Positions 34,190 to 43,153 of a DNA stretch of 64,000 bases are shown here, piece after piece. The notes under the pieces were generated by a model. It worked only from the letters and a program-made list of their open reading frames with translations, was not told the origin of the DNA and ran no database searches. The position numbers were made by a program, and so were the translations under genes. Position 1 is the stretch's first letter. Each line of letters begins with the position of its first letter. The stretch spans positions 1,294 through 65,293 of the forward strand of contig NZ_RCZD01000002.1 in the NCBI RefSeq assembly GCF_006438725.1, read 5' to 3'. Origin of the DNA: Ewingella americana (GTDB lineage Bacteria; Pseudomonadota; Gammaproteobacteria; Enterobacterales; Enterobacteriaceae).

Positions 34190-36589
34190 TTATTTAGCGT
34201 CAGCGTCTGGCAGTGCGTAAGCGATGATGTAATCGCCCAGTTTGGTACCGAACGAACCATGGCCACCGGCTGCAATGACAACGTACTGTTTGCCATTCAC
34301 CGAGTAGGTCATTGGGGTCGCCTGGCCGCCGGCTGGCAGACGGGCTTCCCACAATTTGTCACCGTTACTCATGTTGAACGCGCGCAGGTAGTTGTCGGCG
34401 GTTGCTGCAATGAAGAACACATTACCGGCGGTGGAAATCGGTGCGCCAAGCATTGGCATCCCCATTTTGAACGGTAACGGAACCGGTGAGCTGTCGCGCA
34501 CGGTGCCGATACGTTTCTTCCACACGATGTCATTGGTTTTCAGATCAACACCGGAAATGTAACCCCATGAAGGCTGTTTACATGGGAAACCCAGCGGAGA
34601 CAGAAACGCATTCAGCGTTACCGCGTAAGGCACACCGTACTGATGCTGGATACCAGACTCAGAACCGGAACCGCCTTTGTCGTTGGCGTCAGGCTCGATC
34701 GGGTTGCCTGGACCACGTGGGATCAGCTTAGACACAAATGGCAAGGCAATCGGGTTAGCGATAGCCACCTGACGGTCGGTATCCACAGAGATACCGCCCC
34801 ATTCGAACATGCCGAGATTACCCGGGAACACCAGGGTGCCCTGCTCGGATGGCGGTGTGAAAGTGCCTTCATAACGCAGTTGGTGGAAGATCACACGACA
34901 CATCAGTTGGTCGTAGATCGTCGCACCCCACATATCTTTGCCGGTCAGTTTTGCTTCTGGACGGAACGTCAGTTTGGAGAATGGCTGAGTCGGGGAAACG
35001 TGGTCGCCCTTCGCGGCGCCTTGCGGAACCGGTCTCTCAGGTGCATCAACAATCAGCTTACCGTCACGACGGTCCAGCACGAAAATGTTACCGGTTTTGG
35101 TCGGTACATAAATCGCAGGCACTTTGTTGCCGGTTTTGTCCGTGATATCAGCCAGCGTTGGCTGCGCAGGTACGTCCATATCCCACAGGTCGTGGTGAAC
35201 GGTCTGGTAGAACCAGGCCAGTTTGCCCGTCGTCGCATTCAGCGCCAGCAGGCCGCTCGCGAAGCGTTCCATATTCGGGGTACGGTTGCCGCCCCAGATG
35301 TCCGGGGTCGCTACACCGATTGGCAGGTAAACCAGATCCAGTTTGTCATCATAAGACGCAGGCGCCCATGAGTTCGGGGAGTTTGGCGTGAAGTGCTCGC
35401 CTTCGGCTGGCAGTTTGTTCGGATCAGCAGCACCTGGGTCAAATGCCCACAGCAGCTTACCGGTCTCAACGTCGAAGCCACGGATCACACCGGAGGGCTC
35501 GCGGGTAGAGAAGTTATCGGTAACCGCACCGGCCACAATGATCACCGATTTGGTGATGATTGGCGGTGACGTCGGCTCGTAGTGACCCGGCACCGCATTC
35601 GGCATGTTGTTTTGCAGGTTCAGCTCACCGTTGTTACCGAATGCCGGACAGCGTGCGCCGGTTTGCGCGTCAAGCGCGAACAGACGCCCATCGTTGACCG
35701 GCAGAATGATGCGGCGTGCACACACCGCCGGGGCGGCACCATTGGCTTCCCCCCCTTGTGCAGCAGGTGTTGTCTCGTGATAAGACACACCACGGCAGGT
35801 GACGTGTTGGAAGGTCGGGTTTGGCTTGAGCTGGGGATCAAATTTCCACACCTCTTTACCGGTCGCAGCGTCCAGCGCAAACAGCTTCTGGTGCGGCGTA
35901 CACAGGTACAGCATGTTGCCGATCTTGATCGGTGTCACTTCGTCGGTGATTTCGCCCGGATCGTTAGCGGTTTTCAGATCACCAGTACGGAAGGTCCAGG
36001 CAACGTCGAGCTTGCTGACGTTCTGATCGTTGATCTGGCTCAGCGGCGAGTAACGGGTACCGCCCTGAGTACGGCCATAGGCCGGCCAGTCACCGTCAGG
36101 AATGCCGGAATCAGATTTTGCCGGCGCGGAGTCCGCGGCTTTAATCGTACCGTTGATCACCTGCGGGTCATTGAAGATGGAGTAACCGAGTACGATCACG
36201 GTGAAGAGCAGCGACAGCGCCAGCGCACCGCGTGCAAAGGCGTTTTTAGCCGCCATCTGCCGGTAAACGATCGGCAACAGGATCCACAGGCCGAGGAAGA
36301 AGGTGACGTCCAGACGCGGTGTCAGCGCCCAGAAATCTGTGCCCACTTCCCAGACGGCCCAGACCGTCGTTCCGAGCAGGAACACGGCATACAGCAACAA
36401 CGCAGAAGCGCGACGGCGGTACAGCAGCCACGCAGTCACCAGCGAAACCACACCGGCAATAATGTAATAAAAAGAACCTCCTAATTTCGCCAGCCAGATA
36501 CCGCCGACCAAAAGATAAATCCCGCTTAACGCGGCGAACAAAGCGGTAATTATGACGACAATGCGTGATAACGAGGCTTTCGTTTCCAT
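34190..36589 (-). CDS. gcd: PQQ-dependent membrane glucose dehydrogenase
   Basis: The 799-residue quinoprotein has five N-terminal membrane spans (about residues 10-140) and a periplasmic eight-bladed propeller. Characteristic segments are GDWPAYGRTQGGTRYSPLSQI, DVAWTFRTGDL, LFALDAATGKEVWKFDP, WAFDPGAADPNKLPAEGEHFTPNSPNSW and the C-terminal QYVVIAAGGHGSFGTKLGDYIIAYALP. It oxidises glucose and other aldoses to lactones in the periplasm and feeds ubiquinone; it needs PQQ. Length is that of E. coli Gcd (796). It lies 174 bases behind pqqU on the same strand, which links cofactor capture and use. Confidence 0.95.
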   Translation of the reverse strand: METKASLSRIVVIITALFAALSGIYLLVGGIWLAKLGGSFYYIIAGVVSLVTAWLLYRRRASALLLYAVFLLGTTVWAVWEVGTDFWALTPRLDVTFFLGLWILLPIVYRQMAAKNAFARGALALSLLFTVIVLGYSIFNDPQVINGTIKAADSAPAKSDSGIPDGDWPAYGRTQGGTRYSPLSQINDQNVSKLDVAWTFRTGDLKTANDPGEITDEVTPIKIGNMLYLCTPHQKLFALDAATGKEVWKFDPQLKPNPTFQHVTCRGVSYHETTPAAQGGEANGAAPAVCARRIILPVNDGRLFALDAQTGARCPAFGNNGELNLQNNMPNAVPGHYEPTSPPIITKSVIIVAGAVTDNFSTREPSGVIRGFDVETGKLLWAFDPGAADPNKLPAEGEHFTPNSPNSWAPASYDDKLDLVYLPIGVATPDIWGGNRTPNMERFASGLLALNATTGKLAWFYQTVHHDLWDMDVPAQPTLADITDKTGNKVPAIYVPTKTGNIFVLDRRDGKLIVDAPERPVPQGAAKGDHVSPTQPFSKLTFRPEAKLTGKDMWGATIYDQLMCRVIFHQLRYEGTFTPPSEQGTLVFPGNLGMFEWGGISVDTDRQVAIANPIALPFVSKLIPRGPGNPIEPDANDKGGSGSESGIQHQYGVPYAVTLNAFLSPLGFPCKQPSWGYISGVDLKTNDIVWKKRIGTVRDSSPVPLPFKMGMPMLGAPISTAGNVFFIAATADNYLRAFNMSNGDKLWEARLPAGGQATPMTYSVNGKQYVVIAAGGHGSFGTKLGDYIIAYALPDADAK

Positions 36590-36763
36590 AGTTGATGACC
36601 TTACTGAATTTTTATAATTGTCGATTTAGGATGAGCTAAATCTTCAAGAACATCCGGTTGTCACCGGGTGTCATTCCGTGCGAACGCTGCCGGACTTCAA
36701 CAAATGCAGGCGTTTGGCAGCGCCGCGTGGTTCTTGGCTTTTAATGGCTGAAACTAACCTAAC

Positions 36764-38917
36764 TTACTCGAAGCGATAAGAAAGCGTCGCGCCGCCACCG
36801 TAGTTTCTGCCAGGGGCAGGTTCGAAATAGCGACCGTTACCTTCATTGACGATGACCGAACCGACATAGTTTCTGTCGAACAGGTTGTCGACGCGGGTGA
36901 ACAGGTCAAGCGTCACCTGGTCCCAGTTGAAGCGGTAACCCGCATTCACGCTGGCGACGGTATACGCAGGCGCCTGCTCGCTGTTTTCGTCATTCACTTC
37001 AATATCGCTCATGTAACGAACATCAGCTCCCGCGTGCCAGCCATCAACCGGTGCCCACTCTAATGAAGCGTAGCCCATGTTGCGGGCGACACCCGGCAGA
37101 CGGTTGCCCGCTGGCGTACAGTCGCCTGCGCCGCAGGTCTCGTTGCGATAGGTCGCATCGAGCAGTGTCCAGGCCATCTTCACGCGCCAGTTCTCTTCAA
37201 TTTGTTGATCTAACGACAGTTCCAGCCCGCGACGGCGGGTTTTACCGGCATTGGTGTAGCTCGCACGCCCCCCGATGCTTTGGGCGACAATCAGCTCATC
37301 ATCAGTGTCAGTCTGGAAAACGGCGGCGGTGACTAAACCGTTGCCGACCCGCCATTTGCTGCCGAGTTCGACGGTGTTGCTGGTGGACGGTTGCAGGCCA
37401 AGGTTCAGGCCGGATTTGCCGTCGGTGCGGTAAGAGAGTTCATTGATGGTCGGCGTTTCAAAGCCTTTTCCGGCTGAGACATAGGTGTTCAGCGCCGGGG
37501 TCACCGCGAAGTTCAGGGACGCCATCGGCAGCAGTTTGTGATAACGGCGCGAACCGCTGTCATCCGGGTTGTTGCCGGTTATGTAGTAATCCGTGGAATC
37601 GAAGCTGACGGTGCTGTAACGCGCACCGGCATCCAGCGTCCAGCGCGGCGTCAGGTTCCAGGAGGTTTGCAGATACGGGTCGAGATTCCACATCACGTTC
37701 TGTTCGTTACGGCGTTCATCGCCCTTCACGCCCAGCGAGCCCTGGTCGTTGAAGTTCTCGTAGCCGAAGCGGCGCTCGGTCATGGTTTCATAATCCAGAC
37801 CGCCGGTGACCGAGAACGGCACGGAACCGAGCTGATCCTGATGTTTCCAGCGGGTATCAACCCCGGAATATTTACGTTCAAGCACGATCACCCCGCCTGC
37901 ATTCAGCGGGTTCTTCTGCGCACTGGCAGGAATAGTCTGGTATTGCGTGGTGTGCCGCTCGCCGTGATAAGTCATCAGGCTGAACGCATCGTTCTCGCTC
38001 ATCTGACGCTGGTAGCGCAGGCCGACCTGAGTCTGGTCGAGGCTCTTACGTGCGTTGTACTGATCGGCGCGCGTCGCCTGTTTCGGATTATCGTGCCATT
38101 CAGATTCTGTCAGGCCCCCCGGGTCGTTGGCATCGACAGAGACGCTGTTGAACATCAGCGTCAGGGTGCTGGCGTCATCAATACGCACGCCCAGTTTGCC
38201 ATTGCCGAGATTTTTCTGCGTACCGCTGTGATCGCGGTAACCGTCAGTGGTGAAACGTGAACCGGAGATCAGATAGTTCACGTCGCCCGCCTGGGTACCG
38301 TCACCGGTAGCACCGCTGGCTTTGACGCTGTTACGAAAGGTTCCGTCGCTGCCGAAATAGGTGCCCGCTTCCAGTGTGGTCGGCTGCGTGCCGCTTTGGG
38401 TATCCACGTTAACCACGCCGCCGGAAGCATTGCCGTACAACGCGGAGAATGGCCCGCGCAGCACTTCGACGCGCTCTACCGAGTTCAGATCGATATTCGA
38501 TGTCTGTCCCTGCCCGTCAGGCATGGTGGCCGGAATACCATCGACATAAATGCGCACGCCGCGCACGCCGTACATCGAACGGCTGCCGAACCCGCGCACC
38601 GAAAGCTGCAAATCCTGCGCATAATTCTGGCGGTTCTGCACCTGTAAACCCGGCACGCTGCCCAGACTTTCAGAGAGATTGACCTGCGCTTTACTGTTAC
38701 GGAAATCCTCGCCGTCGATCACGCTGACCGCCGCCGGGGTATCCAGTTCGGACAGCCCCTCTGAGCCCTGTTGTTTGATGATCATCAGCGATGAGGCGTC
38801 AGATGTTTCGTCGGCCTCACCCTTTGGCGTAACCGTGGCTGAGAGCGCGTAACTGACGGAGGCAGGGCTAAAAAATGACAACAAGGTGATGATAAATGCA
38901 GAGGTTTTGGCGTTCAC
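36764..38917 (-). CDS. pqqU: TonB-dependent outer-membrane PQQ receptor PqqU (YncD)
   Basis: The 717-residue protein has a signal peptide (to about residue 25), a plug domain beginning SELDTPAAVSVIDGEDF with VPGLQVQNRQNYAQDLQLSVRGFGSRSMYGVRG and YVDGIPATMPDGQGQTSNID, and a 22-strand-type barrel ending in SYRFE with a C-terminal aromatic signature. These blocks agree nearly residue for residue with E. coli YncD, now known as PqqU, which imports the cofactor pyrroloquinoline quinone. Its place directly upstream of gcd supports the PQQ role. A 12-bp inverted repeat lies in its leader. Confidence 0.92.
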   Translation of the reverse strand: MNAKTSAFIITLLSFFSPASVSYALSATVTPKGEADETSDASSLMIIKQQGSEGLSELDTPAAVSVIDGEDFRNSKAQVNLSESLGSVPGLQVQNRQNYAQDLQLSVRGFGSRSMYGVRGVRIYVDGIPATMPDGQGQTSNIDLNSVERVEVLRGPFSALYGNASGGVVNVDTQSGTQPTTLEAGTYFGSDGTFRNSVKASGATGDGTQAGDVNYLISGSRFTTDGYRDHSGTQKNLGNGKLGVRIDDASTLTLMFNSVSVDANDPGGLTESEWHDNPKQATRADQYNARKSLDQTQVGLRYQRQMSENDAFSLMTYHGERHTTQYQTIPASAQKNPLNAGGVIVLERKYSGVDTRWKHQDQLGSVPFSVTGGLDYETMTERRFGYENFNDQGSLGVKGDERRNEQNVMWNLDPYLQTSWNLTPRWTLDAGARYSTVSFDSTDYYITGNNPDDSGSRRYHKLLPMASLNFAVTPALNTYVSAGKGFETPTINELSYRTDGKSGLNLGLQPSTSNTVELGSKWRVGNGLVTAAVFQTDTDDELIVAQSIGGRASYTNAGKTRRRGLELSLDQQIEENWRVKMAWTLLDATYRNETCGAGDCTPAGNRLPGVARNMGYASLEWAPVDGWHAGADVRYMSDIEVNDENSEQAPAYTVASVNAGYRFNWDQVTLDLFTRVDNLFDRNYVGSVIVNEGNGRYFEPAPGRNYGGGATLSYRFE

Positions 38918-38939
38918 TTTAGGTGTTCTTTTTTTCTAG

Positions 38940-38994
38940 CTAAAAGTGAGAACTGAACAACAGCCCTAAAAGATGACGGACATCTCACTTTTAG
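38940..38994 (-). promoter_or_regulatory. 12-bp inverted repeat in the pqqU leader
   Basis: CTAAAAGTGAGA (38940-38951) and its exact complement TCTCACTTTTAG (38983-38994) are separated by 31 bases and lie 22-77 bases upstream of the pqqU ATG. No T-run follows on the minus strand, so it is not a plain terminator. It may be a pair of operator half-sites or an RNA stem. Confidence 0.6.
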
Positions 38995-39156
38995 ACATTA
39001 AGAATAGACAAAAACCCACCAATCTGATGGGGAATCGAGAAGGCGAACACTATAGTTTTTTTCTTCCTGTTAGTACATACGTAACTTTACGAATGTAATT
39101 TTTTAACAAAATTCCGCACAAAATATACATTCCCCTTATCAGACGCTCATAAAACA

Positions 39157-39188
39157 AAGCCGGAGGCGGGTTTCCCCCGCTCCGGCTT
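39157..39188 (-). terminator. Terminator of aldA
   Basis: AAGCCGGA-G-GCGGG pairs with CCCGC-TCCGGCTT (39157-39188), and on the minus strand TTTGTTTT follows. It lies 31 bases after the aldA stop codon. Confidence 0.8.
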
Positions 39189-39218
39189 GTTGGCTGCCTG
39201 ATGAATCCCGCTGCGCCC

Positions 39219-40658
39219 TTAATGGAACTGGAGGTAAGCCACGTGCGTTTGCAGATACTCCTGCAAGCCGTGTTTGCCGTCGGCACCGCCCACGCCCGAT
39301 TTACGCCAGCCCGCATGGAAGCCCTGCATCGCCTCGAAGTTTTCGCGGTTGATGTAGGTTTCACCGAACTTCAGCTGTTTCAGCGCTTTCATCGCGGTGT
39401 TGATGTTATTGGTGTAGATCGACGACGTCAGGCCGTATTCGCTGTCGTTAGCCATGGCGATAGCTTCATCCAGCGTCTTGAATACGGCGACCGGCAATAC
39501 CGGGCCAAACACCTCTTCATGCATGATCGGCATCTCCTGCTTTACATCCACCAGCAATGTCGGCGGGTAGAAAAAGCCGGTGCCACTTTCACGCTTACCG
39601 CCCAGCAGCACTTTCGCGCCTTGCGATACGGCTTTCGCCACTTTGTCTTCTACACGTTGCAACGCGGCGGCGCTGATCAGCGGGCCCATATCCAGCTCTT
39701 TTTGCTCGGCGGTGTTACCGAAAGTCACCTGCTTCATGGCTTCGCTGATGCGCGAGATAAACTCGTCGTACACCCCTTCCTGCACATAAACGCGTTCGGC
39801 GCAGTTACACACCTGTCCGGTGTTGATAATGCGCGAACTGACGATGGCTTTGACCGCCAGATCCAGGTCGGCATCATTCATCACGATCGCCGGGGCTTTA
39901 CCGCCAAGCTCCAGCGACACTTTGGTGACGTTCTGTGCAGCGGCGGTCATGGTGGCAATCCCGGCTGCGACGCTGCCGGTCAGGCTAACCATGCCGACTT
40001 TCGGGTTGCCCGCCAGCTCCTGTCCTACGGTGGGACCGTAACCGGTCACGATATTCAGCACGCCGTTTGGCAGGCCGATTTTATGGATGATTTCAGCGAA
40101 GATCACCGCATTGTTCGGCGTGATTTCGCTCGGTTTGATGACGATGGTGTTACCGGTGATCAGCGCTGGAGCGGCTTTGCGGGCAATCAGGAAGAACGGA
40201 AAATTCCACGGCAGAATACCGGTGGTCACGCCGATGGCTTTGCGGAACACGAAAATGTTTTCGTTTGGCCGGTCACTTTGGATGATTTCACCTTCGTAAC
40301 GGCGCGCCCACTCCGCCATGTAATCGAGGTAGTCGGCGGTGAACAACACTTCGGTCTGTGCCAACCCGTAGGTTTTACCGCCCTCGGCAATAATGGTGGC
40401 GGTCAGCTCGGCTTCGCGCTCACGGATACCGGCGGCGATTTTATGCAACCACACCCCACGCTCTACCGCAGGTAACGCTTCCCAGCCCGGCTGTGCTGCC
40501 TCAGCCGCATCAATGGCTCGTCGGGCATCTTCCGCTGTGCCAGCAGGGATTTGTGAGATCACCTGTTCCGTCGCTGGATTCACAACGTCAATCCACTTGC
40601 CGCCGGTGTTTTCAACGAATTCACCGTTGATGTACATACGTTTTTGAACTGTGCCCAT
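39219..40658 (-). CDS. aldA: Lactaldehyde/glycolaldehyde dehydrogenase AldA
   Basis: The 479-residue NAD-dependent enzyme has exactly the E. coli AldA length and shares WIDVVNPATE, AEWARRYEGEIIQSDRP, GVTTGILPWNFPFFLIARK, the base LELGGKAPAIVM, the nucleophile region NTGQVCNCAERVYVQ and the C-terminal RENFEAMQGFHAGWRKSG. It oxidises L-lactaldehyde, the product of rhamnose and fucose breakdown, to lactate in the cytosol. It lies 208 bases behind rhaS on the same strand and close to a rhamnose-type importer, which fits control by RhaS. Confidence 0.95.
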   Translation of the reverse strand: MGTVQKRMYINGEFVENTGGKWIDVVNPATEQVISQIPAGTAEDARRAIDAAEAAQPGWEALPAVERGVWLHKIAAGIREREAELTATIIAEGGKTYGLAQTEVLFTADYLDYMAEWARRYEGEIIQSDRPNENIFVFRKAIGVTTGILPWNFPFFLIARKAAPALITGNTIVIKPSEITPNNAVIFAEIIHKIGLPNGVLNIVTGYGPTVGQELAGNPKVGMVSLTGSVAAGIATMTAAAQNVTKVSLELGGKAPAIVMNDADLDLAVKAIVSSRIINTGQVCNCAERVYVQEGVYDEFISRISEAMKQVTFGNTAEQKELDMGPLISAAALQRVEDKVAKAVSQGAKVLLGGKRESGTGFFYPPTLLVDVKQEMPIMHEEVFGPVLPVAVFKTLDEAIAMANDSEYGLTSSIYTNNINTAMKALKQLKFGETYINRENFEAMQGFHAGWRKSGVGGADGKHGLQEYLQTHVAYLQFH

Positions 40659-40866
40659 GTAAGGAGTCTCCCAGGTACGGATCGAGGTGATGAACGAGTT
40701 GTTAAAAAATAAGCTCTTTTTTGTGAAGTTTTAACAGACTGTTCCATCCGTCGACGATTTACCTTTCCGTGACTGCCATTCAGCGTTGAGAAATGGCAAA
40801 AACGTCATGGTCGGACTGCCAGATGTAACATTTTTGCAAATTGGAAGATCGAAACAGGAAGGGGAT

Positions 40867-41685
40867 TTACTGGCGAACATGGCGCGGCGCGTAGCCAAAT
40901 TCGCGTTTAAACAGCGTCGAGAAATGGTTGCTGTCACAAAAACCGCACTGATGCGCGATCTCAGTGATTGAGCTGTCGCCAAAGCGCAACATATTACGCG
41001 CGTTGAGCAGACGCAGACGGTTGAGGTAATTCAACGGCGTGCAGCCGGTTTGCTGTTTCATCTGGCGGTGCAGGGTGCGCAGCGACATGGAGAACTTTTC
41101 GGCTATCACTGCCCAATCGATCTCTTCATCATAATGCACGTTCATCCAGTCCAGCAGATTATTCAGGTCGCCGCCCTGCCCGTGATAGCCCACGTCGCGG
41201 CTGCCTTTGCGCAGCAATAATAAGAGCTGCATAAAATAGAGCTCCTGCTGAGCCTGGGACTCCGGCAACGAACTAAACGCCGTGTTGGCCATCAAGTCGA
41301 TCAGCATTTTAGCCTGAATTATCTGGCCGGGGTTAATGCGCCAGTGTGCCGGGTAGTTTCCATTGACTTCCTGAGGCAGTAATTCACTGATCCTGTTAAG
41401 AAAACGAAACGCTTCAGGTCGGCGGTATAGCACGTTGGTGAGATGCAAGTTGTCAGTATTTTCATACAGATGATGATCACGGTAACGCACAAAACAGACA
41501 CTACCCGCGCTGAGGATCAGCGGCTGATCGTTAAAAACGTGCGTACCTGTCCCGTGCTCAACCAGCACAATTTCATTGAAATCCAGATGATGGTGCTCAG
41601 GAAAGGTGTCGTGTGGATGACGCGGCTCAATGGCGACCGGGGAATCGCCTGAGGGGAAATACTCACTACTGCGCAACACCGTCAT
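40867..41685 (-). CDS. rhaS: AraC-family rhamnose activator RhaS
   Basis: The 272-residue regulator has an N-terminal cupin ligand domain (AIEPRHPHDTFPEHHHLDFNEIVLVEHGTGTHVFN, VCFVRYRDHHLYENTDNL) and a C-terminal double helix-turn-helix (FSMSLRTLHRQMKQQTG and ITEIAHQCGFCDSNHFSTLFKREFG). It aligns throughout with E. coli RhaS, which binds L-rhamnose and activates rhaBAD and rhaT. No rhaR or rhaBAD lies beside it. It is divergent from the sugar importer and upstream of aldA, which are therefore its likely targets. A frame of plausible RhaS half-sites was not identified with confidence. Confidence 0.9.
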   Translation of the reverse strand: MTVLRSSEYFPSGDSPVAIEPRHPHDTFPEHHHLDFNEIVLVEHGTGTHVFNDQPLILSAGSVCFVRYRDHHLYENTDNLHLTNVLYRRPEAFRFLNRISELLPQEVNGNYPAHWRINPGQIIQAKMLIDLMANTAFSSLPESQAQQELYFMQLLLLLRKGSRDVGYHGQGGDLNNLLDWMNVHYDEEIDWAVIAEKFSMSLRTLHRQMKQQTGCTPLNYLNRLRLLNARNMLRFGDSSITEIAHQCGFCDSNHFSTLFKREFGYAPRHVRQ

Positions 41686-42094
41686 TTCCGACTCCTCATT
41701 AACATTATTGTAATATTTTAGTCGCCACCGGCGCGGCCATCAGGCTGAAACTGTGACCGGCTAACCGCTTTTGAACAAAATCTTTACTTCGCTGCTCAAT
41801 CCGGCGTCATTCGGCGTGATAGTTGGCTTTATGCCTTCTTTCAGTGCAGGTTTCCCTGGCTAAAAGTCTGTGTTTTTCTGCCCGTTTCGCCTGCCGGATA
41901 AAAGATTGTTATCGATTTGTGAGATTGTTCTCCTAAACCTTTGTGTGTTTGCCAATGTTGGCTCAGAACTGGCACTCGCGGAAAGGTCAGTCTGTCAGCA
42001 ACCTCCTAGAGTCATGATCATGCGCCTGGCGCGTCGGCAACTTTTGGTCGTTAAACTTTTGCAGATTTTGCAAATAGCATGCGGAGTACAGAGA
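41686..42094. promoter_or_regulatory. Divergent control region rhaS / sugar importer
   Basis: The 409-base gap between rhaS and the binding-protein gene should hold RhaS and CRP sites. TGTGA-GATTGT-TCTCC (41918-41933 region) is a weak CRP match. The plus-strand frame open from 41870 is an upstream extension of the binding-protein gene and lacks initiation signals near its start. Confidence 0.4.
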
Positions 42095-43087
42095 ATGAAA
42101 TTAAAACACGTACTGAGCCTTACCCTGATGGCGAGCAGCATCCTGCTGGCAGGCGCGGCATCAGCAGAAGTAAAAATTGCGCTGGTGGCGAAATCGCTGG
42201 GCAATGGATTCTTTGAAGCAGCCAACGTCGGTGCACAGCAGGCTGCCAAAGAGTTGGGCGATGTGAAAGTGATTTACACCGGCCCGACCACCACCACGGC
42301 CGAAGCGCAGATCGAAGTGCTCAATGGTCTGATTGCGCAGGGCGTGGATGCGATCGCCGTCTCCGCTAATGACCCGGACGCCCTGGTGCCGGTGCTGAAA
42401 AAAGCCATGCAACGTGGAATTAAAGTGGTGTCATGGGACTCCGGCGTGGCGCAAGCCGGCCGCCAAATCCACCTCAATCCCTCCAATAATGCGCTGATCG
42501 GCGAAACTAACGTCAAACTTGCTGCCGATGCGCTGAAGGCACTGAATGTCGATAAAGGTGACGTGGCCATTCTGAGCGCCACGCCGACCTCGACCAACCA
42601 AAATTTGTGGATCGCTGAGATGAAGAAGGTGCTGCCGAAGTACCCTTCAGTCAATCTGGTGACCGTTGCCTACGGTGATGATTTATCAGATAAAAGCTAC
42701 CGTGAAACGATGGGTCTGCTGAAATCCTACCCCAATCTGAAAGTGATCATTTCTCCGTCGTCGGTCGGTATTGTGGCCGCGGCACAGGCAGTCAAAGATC
42801 AGGGGAAAATCGGCAAAGTGTATGTAACCGGCCTGGGTCTGCCGTCTGAAATGGCGGGCGCAGTGAAATCCGGCGCAACCAAAAGTTTCGCCATCTGGAA
42901 CCCCATTGATCTCGGTTACGCCGCCACTTATCTGGCCTACGATCTGGTTAAAGGCACGGCGACCAAAACCGAAGCCAGCATGGGCCGTTTAGGTAAAGTG
43001 AAGCTTGATGCCGACGGCAGCGGCGCGATGGCTGAACCCTTTATTTACGATGCCAGCAACATCGATAAATTCTCTAAAATATTCTGA
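42095..43087 (+). CDS. Rhamnose-type sugar ABC transporter substrate-binding protein
   Basis: The 330-residue periplasmic protein starts at the ATG at 42095 (GGAG nine bases upstream) with a signal peptide to ASA (about residue 24). The peripla_BP_4 fold is shown by VKIALVAKSLGNGFFEAANVGAQQAAKEL, GLIAQGVDAIAVSANDPDALVPVLKKA, GIKVVSWDSGV and YVTGLGLPSEMAGAVKSGATKSFAIWNPIDLG. This matches the RhaS binding protein of the rhizobial rhamnose importer, not the AraC-type RhaS. It starts a four-gene operon; the ligand is probably L-rhamnose, with a related pentose or AI-2-like sugar as alternatives. Confidence 0.85.
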   Translation: MKLKHVLSLTLMASSILLAGAASAEVKIALVAKSLGNGFFEAANVGAQQAAKELGDVKVIYTGPTTTTAEAQIEVLNGLIAQGVDAIAVSANDPDALVPVLKKAMQRGIKVVSWDSGVAQAGRQIHLNPSNNALIGETNVKLAADALKALNVDKGDVAILSATPTSTNQNLWIAEMKKVLPKYPSVNLVTVAYGDDLSDKSYRETMGLLKSYPNLKVIISPSSVGIVAAAQAVKDQGKIGKVYVTGLGLPSEMAGAVKSGATKSFAIWNPIDLGYAATYLAYDLVKGTATKTEASMGRLGKVKLDADGSGAMAEPFIYDASNIDKFSKIF

Positions 43088-43153
43088 TCCTGAATGCGGC
43101 TGATCGCTTTTCGGTTGGCCGCTTTGTTGTATTTAGCCAAACAGGGGAATGGT

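Noticed and set aside
41870-42094. N-terminal 75-residue extension of the sugar-binding protein
   Set aside because: A signal peptide with a good ribosome site starts at 42095; the extension would bury it.
42095-43087. Naming the sugar-binding protein RhaS
   Set aside because: The rhizobial name clashes with the AraC-type rhaS at 40867 in the same cluster, and the ligand is unproven.
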